A stretch of 43,884 nucleotides of DNA from Ectobacillus funiculus. Its GTDB lineage: Bacteria > Bacillota > Bacilli > Bacillales > Bacillaceae_G. Both the position numbers and the translations under genes were made by a program. Numbering within the stretch: the first letter of the stretch is position 1; every line of letters begins with the position of its first letter. Under the pieces are notes generated by a model, which searched no databases, was not told the origin of the DNA, and was given only the letters and a program-made list of their open reading frames with translations. The stretch covers positions 1 through 43,884 of the forward strand of contig NZ_SCFM01000052.1 in NCBI RefSeq assembly GCF_004138295.1. Direction: 5' to 3'. Of the stretch, positions 31,721 to 42,430 are shown in pieces.

Positions 31721-31850
31721 TATAATAAAATGTAAATTTCTAACTGAAAGCCAATTCGACGTAGTCAGAAGTTTTAGGAATACAGTATACGTGCAACTCC
31801 GCCTCTGTCTTCGCTCAATGGCAGGGCTCGCCAATCCGCGAGTTGTCTTT
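31721..31850 (+). repeat. Dispersed 130-140 bp repeat, copy G
   Basis: TATAATAAAATGTAAATTTC start (diverged), GCAACTCCGCCTCTGTCTTC core, end CTCGCCAATCCGCGAG and TTGTCTTT. Its last two bases are part of the stop codon of the GntR gene on the opposite strand, and its other end faces the glpF promoter. Confidence 0.9.
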
Positions 31851-32559
31851 ATAACACATGACTATTCGCTTGGATAAAGAACTGTGATTGTTGATAGTTA
31901 TAAGTGATTTTTGAAAAGTCGAATGGCTGGCCATTAGTTAGATGAATAATACTTTCAACGTCAAGTTTAGGTGCTCCATTCTCTAAACCTAAATACTCCG
32001 CTTCTTCTTCATTCAACTTATCTACACGAAGATATGAGTCTGAAAAACCAATCTTTAAGCCTAATCCTTCTCTTATATAATTAAATATTGATTCACAAAC
32101 AATTTCTTTATTCAAATAGGTGATGATCGATTTATTATAATAGGATTCCTCCAAACATAATGTTTGCCCGTTAATATACCGAATTCTTTTTACATAATAG
32201 ATATCGTCATCGAGTCCAATATTTAAATTATGAGCTGCTTCTTGTGTTGGTTTTCTCACATCTAATTCAATTACTTTTGAAGTTATATTAAAATCCTCAA
32301 GATCCTTTTTGAATCCTTGATTAGTAAGAAGGCTAATATATCCTTTTCTCTTAAGTCTTCTAACAAAAATTCCACTGCCTCTGACTTGGAATATGACTCC
32401 TTTTTTCTCTAACAGATCTAACGATTTCGTAATTGTACTCTTACTCACTTCAAATTGCGCCATTAATGCTTCTAATACTGGCAGTTTATCTCCTTGTTGG
32501 AGTGCATTATCTTCAATATACTTTTCAATTTCTGTTACAATTTGCTGGTATTTTAGCAT
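31849..32559 (-). CDS. GntR family regulator, HutC/UTRA subfamily
   Basis: About 236 residues. ATG 32559 is preferred because GCGGGGA then has six bases of spacing; ATG 32565 is directly against it. The GntR winged helix includes 'DNALQQGDKLPVLEALMAQF' and 'VSKSTITKSLDLLEKKGVI', and the UTRA effector domain 'DIYYVKRIRYINGQTLCLEE', 'ESIFNYIREGLGLKIGFSD' and 'LGLENGAPKLDVES'. Relatives (TreR, GmuR, BglR) repress PTS operons and respond to the sugar phosphate. The probable targets are the two TACCGGTACAAT palindromes upstream of the beta-glucoside PTS gene. Confidence 0.92.
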   Translation of the reverse strand: MLKYQQIVTEIEKYIEDNALQQGDKLPVLEALMAQFEVSKSTITKSLDLLEKKGVIFQVRGSGIFVRRLKRKGYISLLTNQGFKKDLEDFNITSKVIELDVRKPTQEAAHNLNIGLDDDIYYVKRIRYINGQTLCLEESYYNKSIITYLNKEIVCESIFNYIREGLGLKIGFSDSYLRVDKLNEEEAEYLGLENGAPKLDVESIIHLTNGQPFDFSKITYNYQQSQFFIQANSHVL

Positions 32560-32599
32560 ATACATTCCCCGCTAGTTTATTTATTTCACTTTCTTTTAT

Positions 32600-32729
32600 T
32601 TACACTGCAAGTATAAATTTCTAGCTAGAAGACCATTCGACGTAGCAAGAAATTTTCAGAATACAGTATAGGTGCAACTCCGCCTCTGTCTTCACCCAAA
32701 TGTAGGGCTCGTCAATCGGCGAGTTTTTT
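32600..32729 (+). repeat. Dispersed 130-140 bp repeat, copy H (tandem with I)
   Basis: TTACACTGCAAGTATAAATT start, GCAACTCCGCCTCTGTCTTC core, end CTCGTCAATCGGCGAG and TTTTTTT. It joins copy I head to tail without extra bases; the C-to-T change in the stem is compatible with a G-U pair. Confidence 0.92.
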
Positions 32730-32865
32730 TTACACTGTAAGAAAGTATAAATTTCCAGCTAGAAGCCAATTCGACGTAGTCGGAAATTTTAGGAATACAG
32801 TATAAGTGCAACTCCGCCTCTGTCTTCGTCCAAATGCAGGGCTCGCCAATCGGCGAGTTTTCTTT
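32730..32865 (+). repeat. Dispersed 130-140 bp repeat, copy I (tandem with H)
   Basis: Close to the family consensus throughout: TTACACTGTAAGAAAGTATA start, TTCGACGTAGTCGGAAATTT middle, GCAACTCCGCCTCTGTCTTC core, hairpin CTCGCCAATCGGCGAG, tail TTTTCTTT. It lies between the GntR gene and the PTS promoter. Confidence 0.93.
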
Positions 32866-32952
32866 ATTTCATTCAACAATCAGAAGTATAGCATAAACCT
32901 ATAAAAAACTCATTCAATAATGTTATACATAAATAAATATTTTATTTGGGTA

Positions 32953-33000
32953 TTGATTAATTGTACCGGTACAATTATAATTCGATTATACCGGTACAAT
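32953..33000 (+). promoter_or_regulatory. Promoter of the beta-glucoside PTS operon with two operators
   Basis: TTGATT (32953-32958), 17 bp, TATAAT (32976-32981) form a good sigma-A promoter. The 17-bp spacer is itself almost exactly the palindrome AATTGTACCGGTACAATT (32959-32976). A second half-variant ATTATACCGGTACAAT lies at 32985-33000, at the expected start point. Binding by the adjacent GntR/UTRA protein would block RNA polymerase. Confidence 0.75.
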
Positions 33001-33005
33001 AAAAA

Positions 33006-33019
33006 TGTAAGCGTATAGA
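33006..33019 (+). promoter_or_regulatory. Weak cre-like site in the PTS leader
   Basis: TGTAAGCGTATAGA agrees with the cre consensus at 12 of 14 positions. Its position just downstream of the promoter would suit CcpA repression, but the match is imperfect. Confidence 0.35.
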
Positions 33020-33040
33020 TAGATTAAGGAGGGATTTAAA

Positions 33041-36389
<3,349 letters not shown>

Positions 36390-36420
36390 GATATCCCCTG
36401 TTAACTTAGCAGTGAACAAT

Positions 36421-36467
36421 AACCCGAATAATGGACGCTTATAAATAAGTGCCTTATTCGGGTTTTT
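36421..36467 (+). terminator. Terminator of the beta-glucoside operon
   Basis: AACCCGAATAA ... TTATTCGGGTT with an imperfect inner part, followed by TTTT. Confidence 0.8.
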
Positions 36468-36533
36468 ATGTAGGAAGGATATGAACCGGATTATGAATCA
36501 GGTTAAGTATTGATTATGGAACCTATTTCGACC

Positions 36534-36720
36534 TTATTTTTTATACCGTTTAATAGTTTTATATGACTGATTTAGATAACGGATAAGCCGATAGGGTTTG
36601 CTAATAACACGAATTGGAATTTTTCCTAAAAACTCATCTAAACCTTGTTTATACTCTTCGGTAATTCTTGATGGCTTTGTTGAGATTCGATCATAGACTT
36701 CCTTTATATGATAAAATCAA
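36534..36720 (-). pseudogene. Unidentified coding remnant (about 60 codons, no start)
   Basis: A minus-strand frame is open between TGA near 36721 and TAA 36536-36534 and encodes a protein-like, charged sequence with 'IKEVYDRISTKPSRITEEY', 'LDEFLGKIPIRVISKPY' and a Lys/Tyr-rich end. It has no ATG, GTG or TTG start with a ribosome binding site, and I do not recognise the family. It looks like the C-terminus of a lost gene. Confidence 0.35.
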
Positions 36721-36724
36721 AAGA

Positions 36725-36769
36725 CTCCTTGTAATGAGGAATATATAGCATATTCCTCATTACAAGGAG
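36725..36769. terminator. Terminator of the glucitol-type PTS operon
   Basis: Perfect 19-bp stem CTCCTTGTAATGAGGAATA / TATTCCTCATTACAAGGAG with a 7-nt loop, followed on the minus strand by TCTTTTGATTTT; 17 nt beyond the gutM stop. Confidence 0.8.
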
Positions 36770-36785
36770 AACCAATAGATAATAT

Positions 36786-37190
36786 TCAATTAACTGACAA
36801 TTCTATAGTTGTTAATGCATTCGTGTTTCTTTTTTCCATTTCATTTTTAATCATTTGGATAGCATTTTCCATTACTTCTTTGTATTTTTCTTTTCCGTTC
36901 CATTCTATGTGAAAGATATTTTTACCTTCATAACCAGGGTCTTTACGAAACCTTGAAAAAACAGTGAATCCAGATAGAATTCGGCATTCTGTAATTTCCC
37001 CATGAACATCGGTAACCATAATGCAGATTTGATTTAACTTAAATTTTTGTCGGTTCATTCCCACACCAAGATAACCTTCTGATCTTTTACTCATTTTTCT
37101 AAGTACGCTTTGATAATATTTAATGTGTAGAATCCCTGTGAGGAATTGTAAAATCATAAGGGTAACAATAATAATCAATAACTCTTTCAC
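36786..37190 (-). CDS. gutM: Glucitol operon activator protein GutM
   Basis: 134 residues: one N-terminal membrane helix ('LLIIIVTLMILQFLTGIL'), then 'HIKYYQSVLRKMSKRSEGYL' and 'VGMNRQKFKLNQICIMVTD', the pattern of GutM/SrlM proteins (about 120-150 residues) that accompany glucitol PTS operons and increase their expression. Last gene of the operon, two bases after the dehydrogenase stop. The usual repressor/activator partner (GutR/SrlR) is not in the neighbourhood. Confidence 0.8.
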   Translation of the reverse strand: MKELLIIIVTLMILQFLTGILHIKYYQSVLRKMSKRSEGYLGVGMNRQKFKLNQICIMVTDVHGEITECRILSGFTVFSRFRKDPGYEGKNIFHIEWNGKEKYKEVMENAIQMIKNEMEKRNTNALTTIELSVN

Positions 37191-37192
37191 GT

Positions 37193-38209
37193 TTATTCTC
37201 CTTGTTTAATTGCTAGATTGGAAATCTCCGGAATTATTCTTTTTGTCAGGATCTTAGGTGAGTTGGCAAAGTTTCCAATTGTCGAACCTGCAATATGTGG
37301 TGTTATCGTTATATTGTCGAGCTGTAAATAAGGATGATCTTGTGGTAATGGTTCTTGATCATATACATCTACCGCTGCACCAGCAATTATTTTTTCTTGT
37401 AAGGCTTCAATCAGATCACGCTCATTGATTAAGCCGGATCGAGCACTATTGATTACAACAGCAGACCTCTTCATTTTTTCAAAGTGGGTCTTATTAAGCA
37501 TATGCTTCGTTTGTTCTGTTAATCGATAATGCATTGAAATGATATCTGCTTCTCTGACTAATGTATCCAAATCAACCTGGCTATCTTCTGTTTCCCCCTT
37601 GAAGTAATCATCAAAAAAGATAATTCTCCCTCCAAATGGGCGAAGAAGGTTAGCAACCCTTTGTCCTATCGCGCCGTACCCAATGATTCCAACGGTTGAT
37701 TCTTTCAATTCTGGGGATAAAATACCATTTGGGTAATATTTTTCCCATTTCCCATTTTTTAAATGATAGTTTCCTCGTGAAATATTCCGAATTTCGGACA
37801 AGATTAAACCTACAGTAAATTCAGATACACTTGTATCACTTCTTCCAGGTGTATTAAATACTTTAATTCCTTTTTCCTCCGCATAGCGATAATTAACGTT
37901 TTCTATTCCAGCTCGAAGCACTCCTAATATTTTTAAGTTTTTACCTTTATCAATCACTTGTTTCCCTATCGGTGCAAATTGAGTAATGATAATATCATAA
38001 TCCTCAATACCATCTACAATTTCAGCAGGTAAAGCAATGGCCTCGCTGCCCTCATGCTCCAACTTTATGTTATCCCTCTGTAAAGTTTCCAGGTCTTCAT
38101 GAAGCCATTCCTTAATAGTAATTTCAATACCTTGATTACGTAATTCAACTAAACCTTCATCCATCATATCTTTCGTAATAAATAAATCAGAGATTGCTAA
38201 ACATTTCAT
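37193..38209 (-). CDS. D-isomer-specific 2-hydroxyacid dehydrogenase family protein
   Basis: 338 residues. The catalytic Arg is in 'GVLRAGIENVN', the NAD-binding motif is 'VGIIGYGAIGQRVANLL', and further signatures are 'VINSARSGLINERDL', 'DVYDQEPLP' (catalytic Glu) and 'TPHIAGST' (catalytic His). These enzymes reduce 2-oxo acids or oxidise D-2-hydroxyacids. It lies between the zinc dehydrogenase and gutM in a glucitol-type PTS operon, where such an enzyme is not part of the classical sorbitol pathway; it suggests that the substrate or an intermediate is a sugar acid. The start ATG 38209 has GAGAGGGGAAATGAAC upstream. Confidence 0.88.
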   Translation of the reverse strand: MKCLAISDLFITKDMMDEGLVELRNQGIEITIKEWLHEDLETLQRDNIKLEHEGSEAIALPAEIVDGIEDYDIIITQFAPIGKQVIDKGKNLKILGVLRAGIENVNYRYAEEKGIKVFNTPGRSDTSVSEFTVGLILSEIRNISRGNYHLKNGKWEKYYPNGILSPELKESTVGIIGYGAIGQRVANLLRPFGGRIIFFDDYFKGETEDSQVDLDTLVREADIISMHYRLTEQTKHMLNKTHFEKMKRSAVVINSARSGLINERDLIEALQEKIIAGAAVDVYDQEPLPQDHPYLQLDNITITPHIAGSTIGNFANSPKILTKRIIPEISNLAIKQGE

Positions 38210-38261
38210 TGTTCATTTCCCCTCTCTTATTTACACTCTGGCCTGTATCATCACCTGCTTG

Positions 38262-39320
38262 CTATTCCTGTAACATTACTGATATCCTGAAATTACCTTT
38301 TGTGCTTGCCTTTTCAAATGCCTGCTGAATATTTGTTAATGGGACCTTCTCTTCTATTAAATATGAAACATCAATTCGTCTTTCGCTAAGCATTTCCCCT
38401 GCATTATTAAAATCCTCTAAAGTAGAGCCAAAGGTTCCTACTAGTTCTAAATTTTTATAATGAATTACATTTGAATCCACATTTAATTCAGGTACTGGAT
38501 ATCCGGCAGCATATAATAATATTCTTCCATGCTGATCCTTCACCATTTCTAAAGCCTGTTGATTAGCTGATGTTGCTCCTGCTGATACAATAACTGCATC
38601 TGCTCCACGGCCATTTGTCAACCTTTTCACTTCTTCTACAGGATCCGTGTTGCCAGCGTCAATCATTTCAAATCCCATTTTCCTTCCTATTTCCAGCTTC
38701 TTTTCTCCTCTTCCAGAAACAATCACTCTGGCTCCCATTGCTCTAGCAGCTGCTGCATTCAATAAACCCATCGTTCCCCCACCGATTACTGCAACTGTAT
38801 CATATCCACCTCGTAATCTAAGCTTTCTCATACCATGGAGTACAGATCCGAGGGGTTCTACAAATCCTGCTTCAGATGGCGATAAATCTGAATTCAGCTT
38901 CACAAAGCTTTTTGCATTTCTAATAAAATAGTCGGAAAAACCAAAGATTCCATAATATTCATCAGAATAATTTTTTCCAAATAGTTTTTTACTTTGACAG
39001 ATTGTAATCATATCAGCTTTGCAGTTATCACATATGGCACAATAGTCATATAAGATACTTACCCGGTCTCCTACTTCAAAGGCATCTCCTACTTTATCGC
39101 CCTTTGCAATAACAATTCCTGACGCCTCATGCCCGCCAGCCATTGGGTACCCTTGATGTTCCCTTAAACCGAGCCATTGTTGATAATCGGTTGTGCAAAT
39201 ATTACAAGCCTCCTGTTTGACCAAGAGTTCGTCTTCTCTTAACCTCGGTAGTTCCTTTACCCTTACTTCAGCATGTCCTTTTTCTGTTAAAACGGCAAAT
39301 CTCATTTTATTGGGTAGCAT
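38262..39320 (-). CDS. Zinc-dependent medium-chain alcohol/polyol dehydrogenase
   Basis: 352 residues of the MDR superfamily. Catalytic zinc ligands: C42 ('NICTTDY'), H64-E65 ('GGHEASG') and Glu in 'GFVEPLG'. Structural zinc cysteines C93, C96, C99 and C107 ('CAICDNCKADMITIC'). NAD-binding 'VAVIGGGTMGLLN'. Relatives include sorbitol dehydrogenase and galactitol-1-phosphate dehydrogenase. In this operon it presumably oxidises the phosphorylated polyol brought in by the PTS, a role normally played by the short-chain enzyme SrlD. AAAAGGGGCG precedes ATG 39320. Confidence 0.9.
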   Translation of the reverse strand: MLPNKMRFAVLTEKGHAEVRVKELPRLREDELLVKQEACNICTTDYQQWLGLREHQGYPMAGGHEASGIVIAKGDKVGDAFEVGDRVSILYDYCAICDNCKADMITICQSKKLFGKNYSDEYYGIFGFSDYFIRNAKSFVKLNSDLSPSEAGFVEPLGSVLHGMRKLRLRGGYDTVAVIGGGTMGLLNAAAARAMGARVIVSGRGEKKLEIGRKMGFEMIDAGNTDPVEEVKRLTNGRGADAVIVSAGATSANQQALEMVKDQHGRILLYAAGYPVPELNVDSNVIHYKNLELVGTFGSTLEDFNNAGEMLSERRIDVSYLIEEKVPLTNIQQAFEKASTKGNFRISVMLQE

Positions 39321-39360
39321 GAATATCGCCCCTTTTTTTAATTACACTTAGCTTTTGTCA

Positions 39361-40392
39361 TCACAAAAAGAATGAAAATCCATAGGCAACTAATACGGAT
39401 AGAGGTCCTGTAATAACCCTTGAAAATAGGATAGCTGGAACACCGACTGAAATCGTTTCAGGTTTGGCTTCCCCCAAAGTTAAACCCACGGGTGCAAAGT
39501 CACATCCTACTTGAGCATTAATGGCGAACAGTGCTGGTAAAGCATATGCCGGTGGAATTGTACCTTTAGCAATTTCCCCACCAATTAATACACCAACAAT
39601 CGCTCCGATAACTGCTCCAGGCGCAAGCAATGGAGAAAGGAAAGGGAGACCTCCAATTAATGCTAGTATTACCAATCCTGTTATATTACCAGCTAATGGA
39701 GTTAGTACATGAGCTAAAATTTCCCCAATTCCCGTAAAGTTAATAATTCCAATTAAAGCAGCAACAAAAGCCATAAACGGTAAAATGTTCCTCATAACTG
39801 TATCTATTGTTTCTCTACCTGATTGGTACATAACATTCATAAACTTTCCTGCACCACGGCCAATCACATCAATAAGTTTCATAACAGGATTCATTTTCTT
39901 TACTTCAATAGAAGCTTGAGGGACCACATTGATTTTTGATTCGACTGCAGGCTTCCTTTGTATATTTGTTTCTTCAACAGCCGCTGCAACAGTGGCTGCA
40001 ACAAAGGCTACAGATTCTGATTCAGCTAATGCGATGTCATCGACAGATACATCGGACATAAATATATCTTCAGTCATGAACTTGGCAAGAGGACCTGATG
40101 GACTCGCTACCTTAACATTAATCGTTGGAATTCTAAGTCTTGGATAGGTTCCACAACGAGCAGTCCCCCCACAATCAATGACCGCACATAATGTTTCTTC
40201 TTTTTCTACTGGATTTTTAAATGAATCAACGGCAATAGCCCCTGTTAAATCCGCAATTCTTTGTGCAACAGGATGAATTCCTCCACCGGTAACACTTATA
40301 ACATATTTTTTTTGAGAATCTGGTTTTAAAATGAATGGCCCTCCCCAGCCATTTTTCCCCTTTGTAACCTTTACCACATTGTATTCAGACAT
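39361..40392 (-). CDS. srlE: PTS glucitol/sorbitol-type EIIB(C) component (SrlE)
   Basis: 343 residues. The N-terminal EIIB part contains 'VTGGGIHPVAQRIADLTG' and the phosphorylatable Cys region 'VIDCGGTARCGTYP' (C74, C80). A linker rich in Ala and Glu leads to a membrane part (about 190-343) with 'MNVMYQSGRETIDTVMRNIL', 'GGLPFLSPLLAPGAVIGAI' and 'GCDFAPVGLTLGEA'. It forms the guc-type permease with SrlA and SrlB. 16 nt after srlA. Confidence 0.93.
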   Translation of the reverse strand: MSEYNVVKVTKGKNGWGGPFILKPDSQKKYVISVTGGGIHPVAQRIADLTGAIAVDSFKNPVEKEETLCAVIDCGGTARCGTYPRLRIPTINVKVASPSGPLAKFMTEDIFMSDVSVDDIALAESESVAFVAATVAAAVEETNIQRKPAVESKINVVPQASIEVKKMNPVMKLIDVIGRGAGKFMNVMYQSGRETIDTVMRNILPFMAFVAALIGIINFTGIGEILAHVLTPLAGNITGLVILALIGGLPFLSPLLAPGAVIGAIVGVLIGGEIAKGTIPPAYALPALFAINAQVGCDFAPVGLTLGEAKPETISVGVPAILFSRVITGPLSVLVAYGFSFFL

Positions 40393-40408
40393 GTTTTATC
40401 CCCCCATA

Positions 40409-40945
40409 TTATGCAACATTTTGTTTGGAAGCTTCATTGCGTTTCATAAGGAATGCTGTAATTTTCTCAGTTATAATTCCTCGCATTAGACTCACGGTAA
40501 GACCAGCTACAAGGTACAAAACAGCCAATTCAGATTGATTTCCAACCTTTGCAAAACCATTAGCAATTCCGAGGAAAATAAACAGCTCTGCTGAATTCGC
40601 ATGTGGAAAAATCCCAGAGATCGGATGACAAAAAGACACAGCAGAATCATAGAATGCAGGTTTCTGTTTTTCAGGAATAAATCTTCCAAAGGTATAAGCC
40701 ATAGGATTTGTTAAGAAAAACATGCTAAGGAACGGTATGAGTGTATATCTAAATATGGTAAAACGAGAAATCTTTTTCATGAAACCAAAGATTCTCTCCT
40801 CGCCGACCAACTTAATAAAAGCGGTTACAATTGTAATCAAAACTATAAGAACAGGAATAATCCCTGTAACAAATCCCATAAATACGCCGGCACCCTCTTT
40901 AATCATTGCCATAAATCCCTCTGCTAATTTAACAAAAAGCTCCAT
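40409..40945 (-). CDS. srlA: PTS glucitol/sorbitol-type EIIC component (SrlA)
   Basis: 178 residues, four to five membrane helices. Family signatures: 'AEGFMAMIKEGAGVFMGFVT', 'FLSMFFLTNPMAYTFGRF', 'PEKQKPAFYDSAVSFCHP' and 'FPHANSAELFIFLGI'. ATG 40945 follows GGGAGGG. Works with SrlE and SrlB to transport and phosphorylate a polyol. Confidence 0.93.
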   Translation of the reverse strand: MELFVKLAEGFMAMIKEGAGVFMGFVTGIIPVLIVLITIVTAFIKLVGEERIFGFMKKISRFTIFRYTLIPFLSMFFLTNPMAYTFGRFIPEKQKPAFYDSAVSFCHPISGIFPHANSAELFIFLGIANGFAKVGNQSELAVLYLVAGLTVSLMRGIITEKITAFLMKRNEASKQNVA

Positions 40946-41000
40946 TATTTATCCCTCCCAATTAAAGAACTTGTTAAATACTTGAACTTTTTCAGAATCA

Positions 41001-41357
41001 CTATTTAAGCACTATATAATCATTAACCTTAAGTTCTGGATATTCTTCAGGAGTTACTAAAATGGCTCCTGGAAGAAGTTCCTGTGAAGTGTCATCTTTA
41101 AAATAAATTGAAAGGTGACCTAGATCTTCAAAATTTTTATTAGCAAGTGACCCTACTTTTTCAATCTTATAGACTTTATTTCCAATTTCTAATGTCCCAC
41201 CCTCAACAATTGAGTTTTCCGGTTGTTGTTTTACTTCATGAACAACTGAAAATTCCTTTAATTCAGGTGGAGCAGCTGGACCGAAAAGGATTAATAAATT
41301 TTCTTCTCTAAACTCTGGAGCAGCTGGACCAATTTCTATAATTTTTGTTTCTAACAT
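41001..41357 (-). CDS. srlB: PTS glucitol/sorbitol-type EIIA component (SrlB)
   Basis: 118 residues from ATG 41357 (AAGGGAG upstream), preferred over ATG 41375. 'LILFGPAAPPELKEFSVVHE' carries the conserved region with the phosphorylated His, and 'VGSLANKNFEDLGHLSIYF' the second His-containing motif. It passes phosphate from HPr to EIIB. First gene of the operon, with about 55 nt to srlA. Confidence 0.92.
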   Translation of the reverse strand: MLETKIIEIGPAAPEFREENLLILFGPAAPPELKEFSVVHEVKQQPENSIVEGGTLEIGNKVYKIEKVGSLANKNFEDLGHLSIYFKDDTSQELLPGAILVTPEEYPELKVNDYIVLK

Positions 41358-42120
41358 AAAAGTTTCTCCCTTCATCTAAAAAATTTTTTATAAATATCGA
41401 GTTCCTGCCGACAAAATGAGGATACTGTATGATGATACATTTTCTAGAAGGTAAAATTCTGATTTCCTTACGCTAAGGGTACTTTTGACCAAAAAACCTT
41501 ATTTTAGGTATATCAATTTACATTAGTTGTCTTAGCGTATAGAATCCGCGAAATGTCGTCAGGATCTCGAATGAAGCACATAAATGGAATAACTGCATAA
41601 GAATAGATTTCATTAGGAATCTATATACCTTTTTCAAATAAATATAATCTTTGCACCAGAACTGGAAGTTGAGGACGATCTATTTATCTAGTACTTATAT
41701 GAGAGTTGAGACTTGTTCAAAACACGCAATGTCATGTTCCAGATTGGTTATCTTTGTTTTTCTGCTTTTACTTAATAGCCATTTGCGAGATGTTGTATCC
41801 GCTTACAAAAAAGGTGCACTTACTCAATCATCAATCAATATAATGTTTACATTAATTCGAAATATACAAATAAGATATTTTGTTTTGTGTAATATCCCCC
41901 TGATCAGTACTTTTCCCAATGATAGTTAAACAAGCATTAAAGTTATACTAATAATCCTCAAGCACTGAATCTGTATTATGCTGATTTACACCAAATTTGT
42001 TCCTTTTTGTTAATTTGTGTTAATTTATATTCAGTATACTATCATGACTTTTATACAGAAGCAATAACATTTTTAATAGTAAGTTAATTTTGTTATTAAA
42101 TCAAAATTATTTTTATTTTC
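41358..42120. other. Gene-free region upstream of the glucitol-type operon
   Basis: About 760 bp of A/T-rich DNA that should hold the minus-strand operon promoter; none is convincing. TGTATCCGCTTACA (41794-41807) is a near-palindrome that resembles a cre site with two mismatches. A 92-codon plus-strand frame (41651-41929) lacks a ribosome binding site and family features. No regulator gene such as gutR is present. Confidence 0.45.
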
Positions 42121-42415
42121 AGTTATGTTTTATAGGGGAGATCCCTGCAAAGGAACTCACTACTGTTATGAAGGGGGATTTATTTTGATTTTGAAGTATA
42201 GGATGTTATTGAAGAACAGTCTCAAAAACTAGGACGTGGGGGAAAATCCACATTGGCGAATGAGATTTTGTAAATTATTCGCAACAGGACCAGTACCTTC
42301 CTCAAAGAAACTCAGTCTGGACCTATCTTTTCTAGCAGGGGAGGAGAAAACAAGTCCAGGCTAAGTATATAGATGCCGTAGCTTTTGTGACTTTGATACG
42401 GAAGGCTTAGTGGCG
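42121..42415. other. Structured region with a ribbon-helix-helix-like scrap
   Basis: Possible stems: AGATCCC (from about 42137) with GGGGATTT, and AGTCTGGAC (from about 42313) with GTCCAGGCT, with an inner TTTTCT/AGAAAA stem. A short frame (about 42196-42272) encodes DVIEEQSQKLGRGGKS then TLANEIL, which resembles the IEE-x-AKKLGRSKS-x-LANEIL pattern of ribbon-helix-helix regulators, but it has no start codon. No intact gene. Confidence 0.3.
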
Positions 42416-42430
42416 TCATTTCCCACTAAG
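42402..42430. terminator. Hairpin at the cupin gene 3' end
   Basis: GGCTTAGTGG ... CCCACTAAGCC overlaps the last codons of the cupin gene. It has no T tail, so termination is not certain. Confidence 0.4.

Noticed and set aside
41651-41929. 92-codon plus-strand ORF as a gene
   Set aside because: No ribosome binding site, unusual composition and no recognisable motif; it lies in an A/T-rich promoter region.
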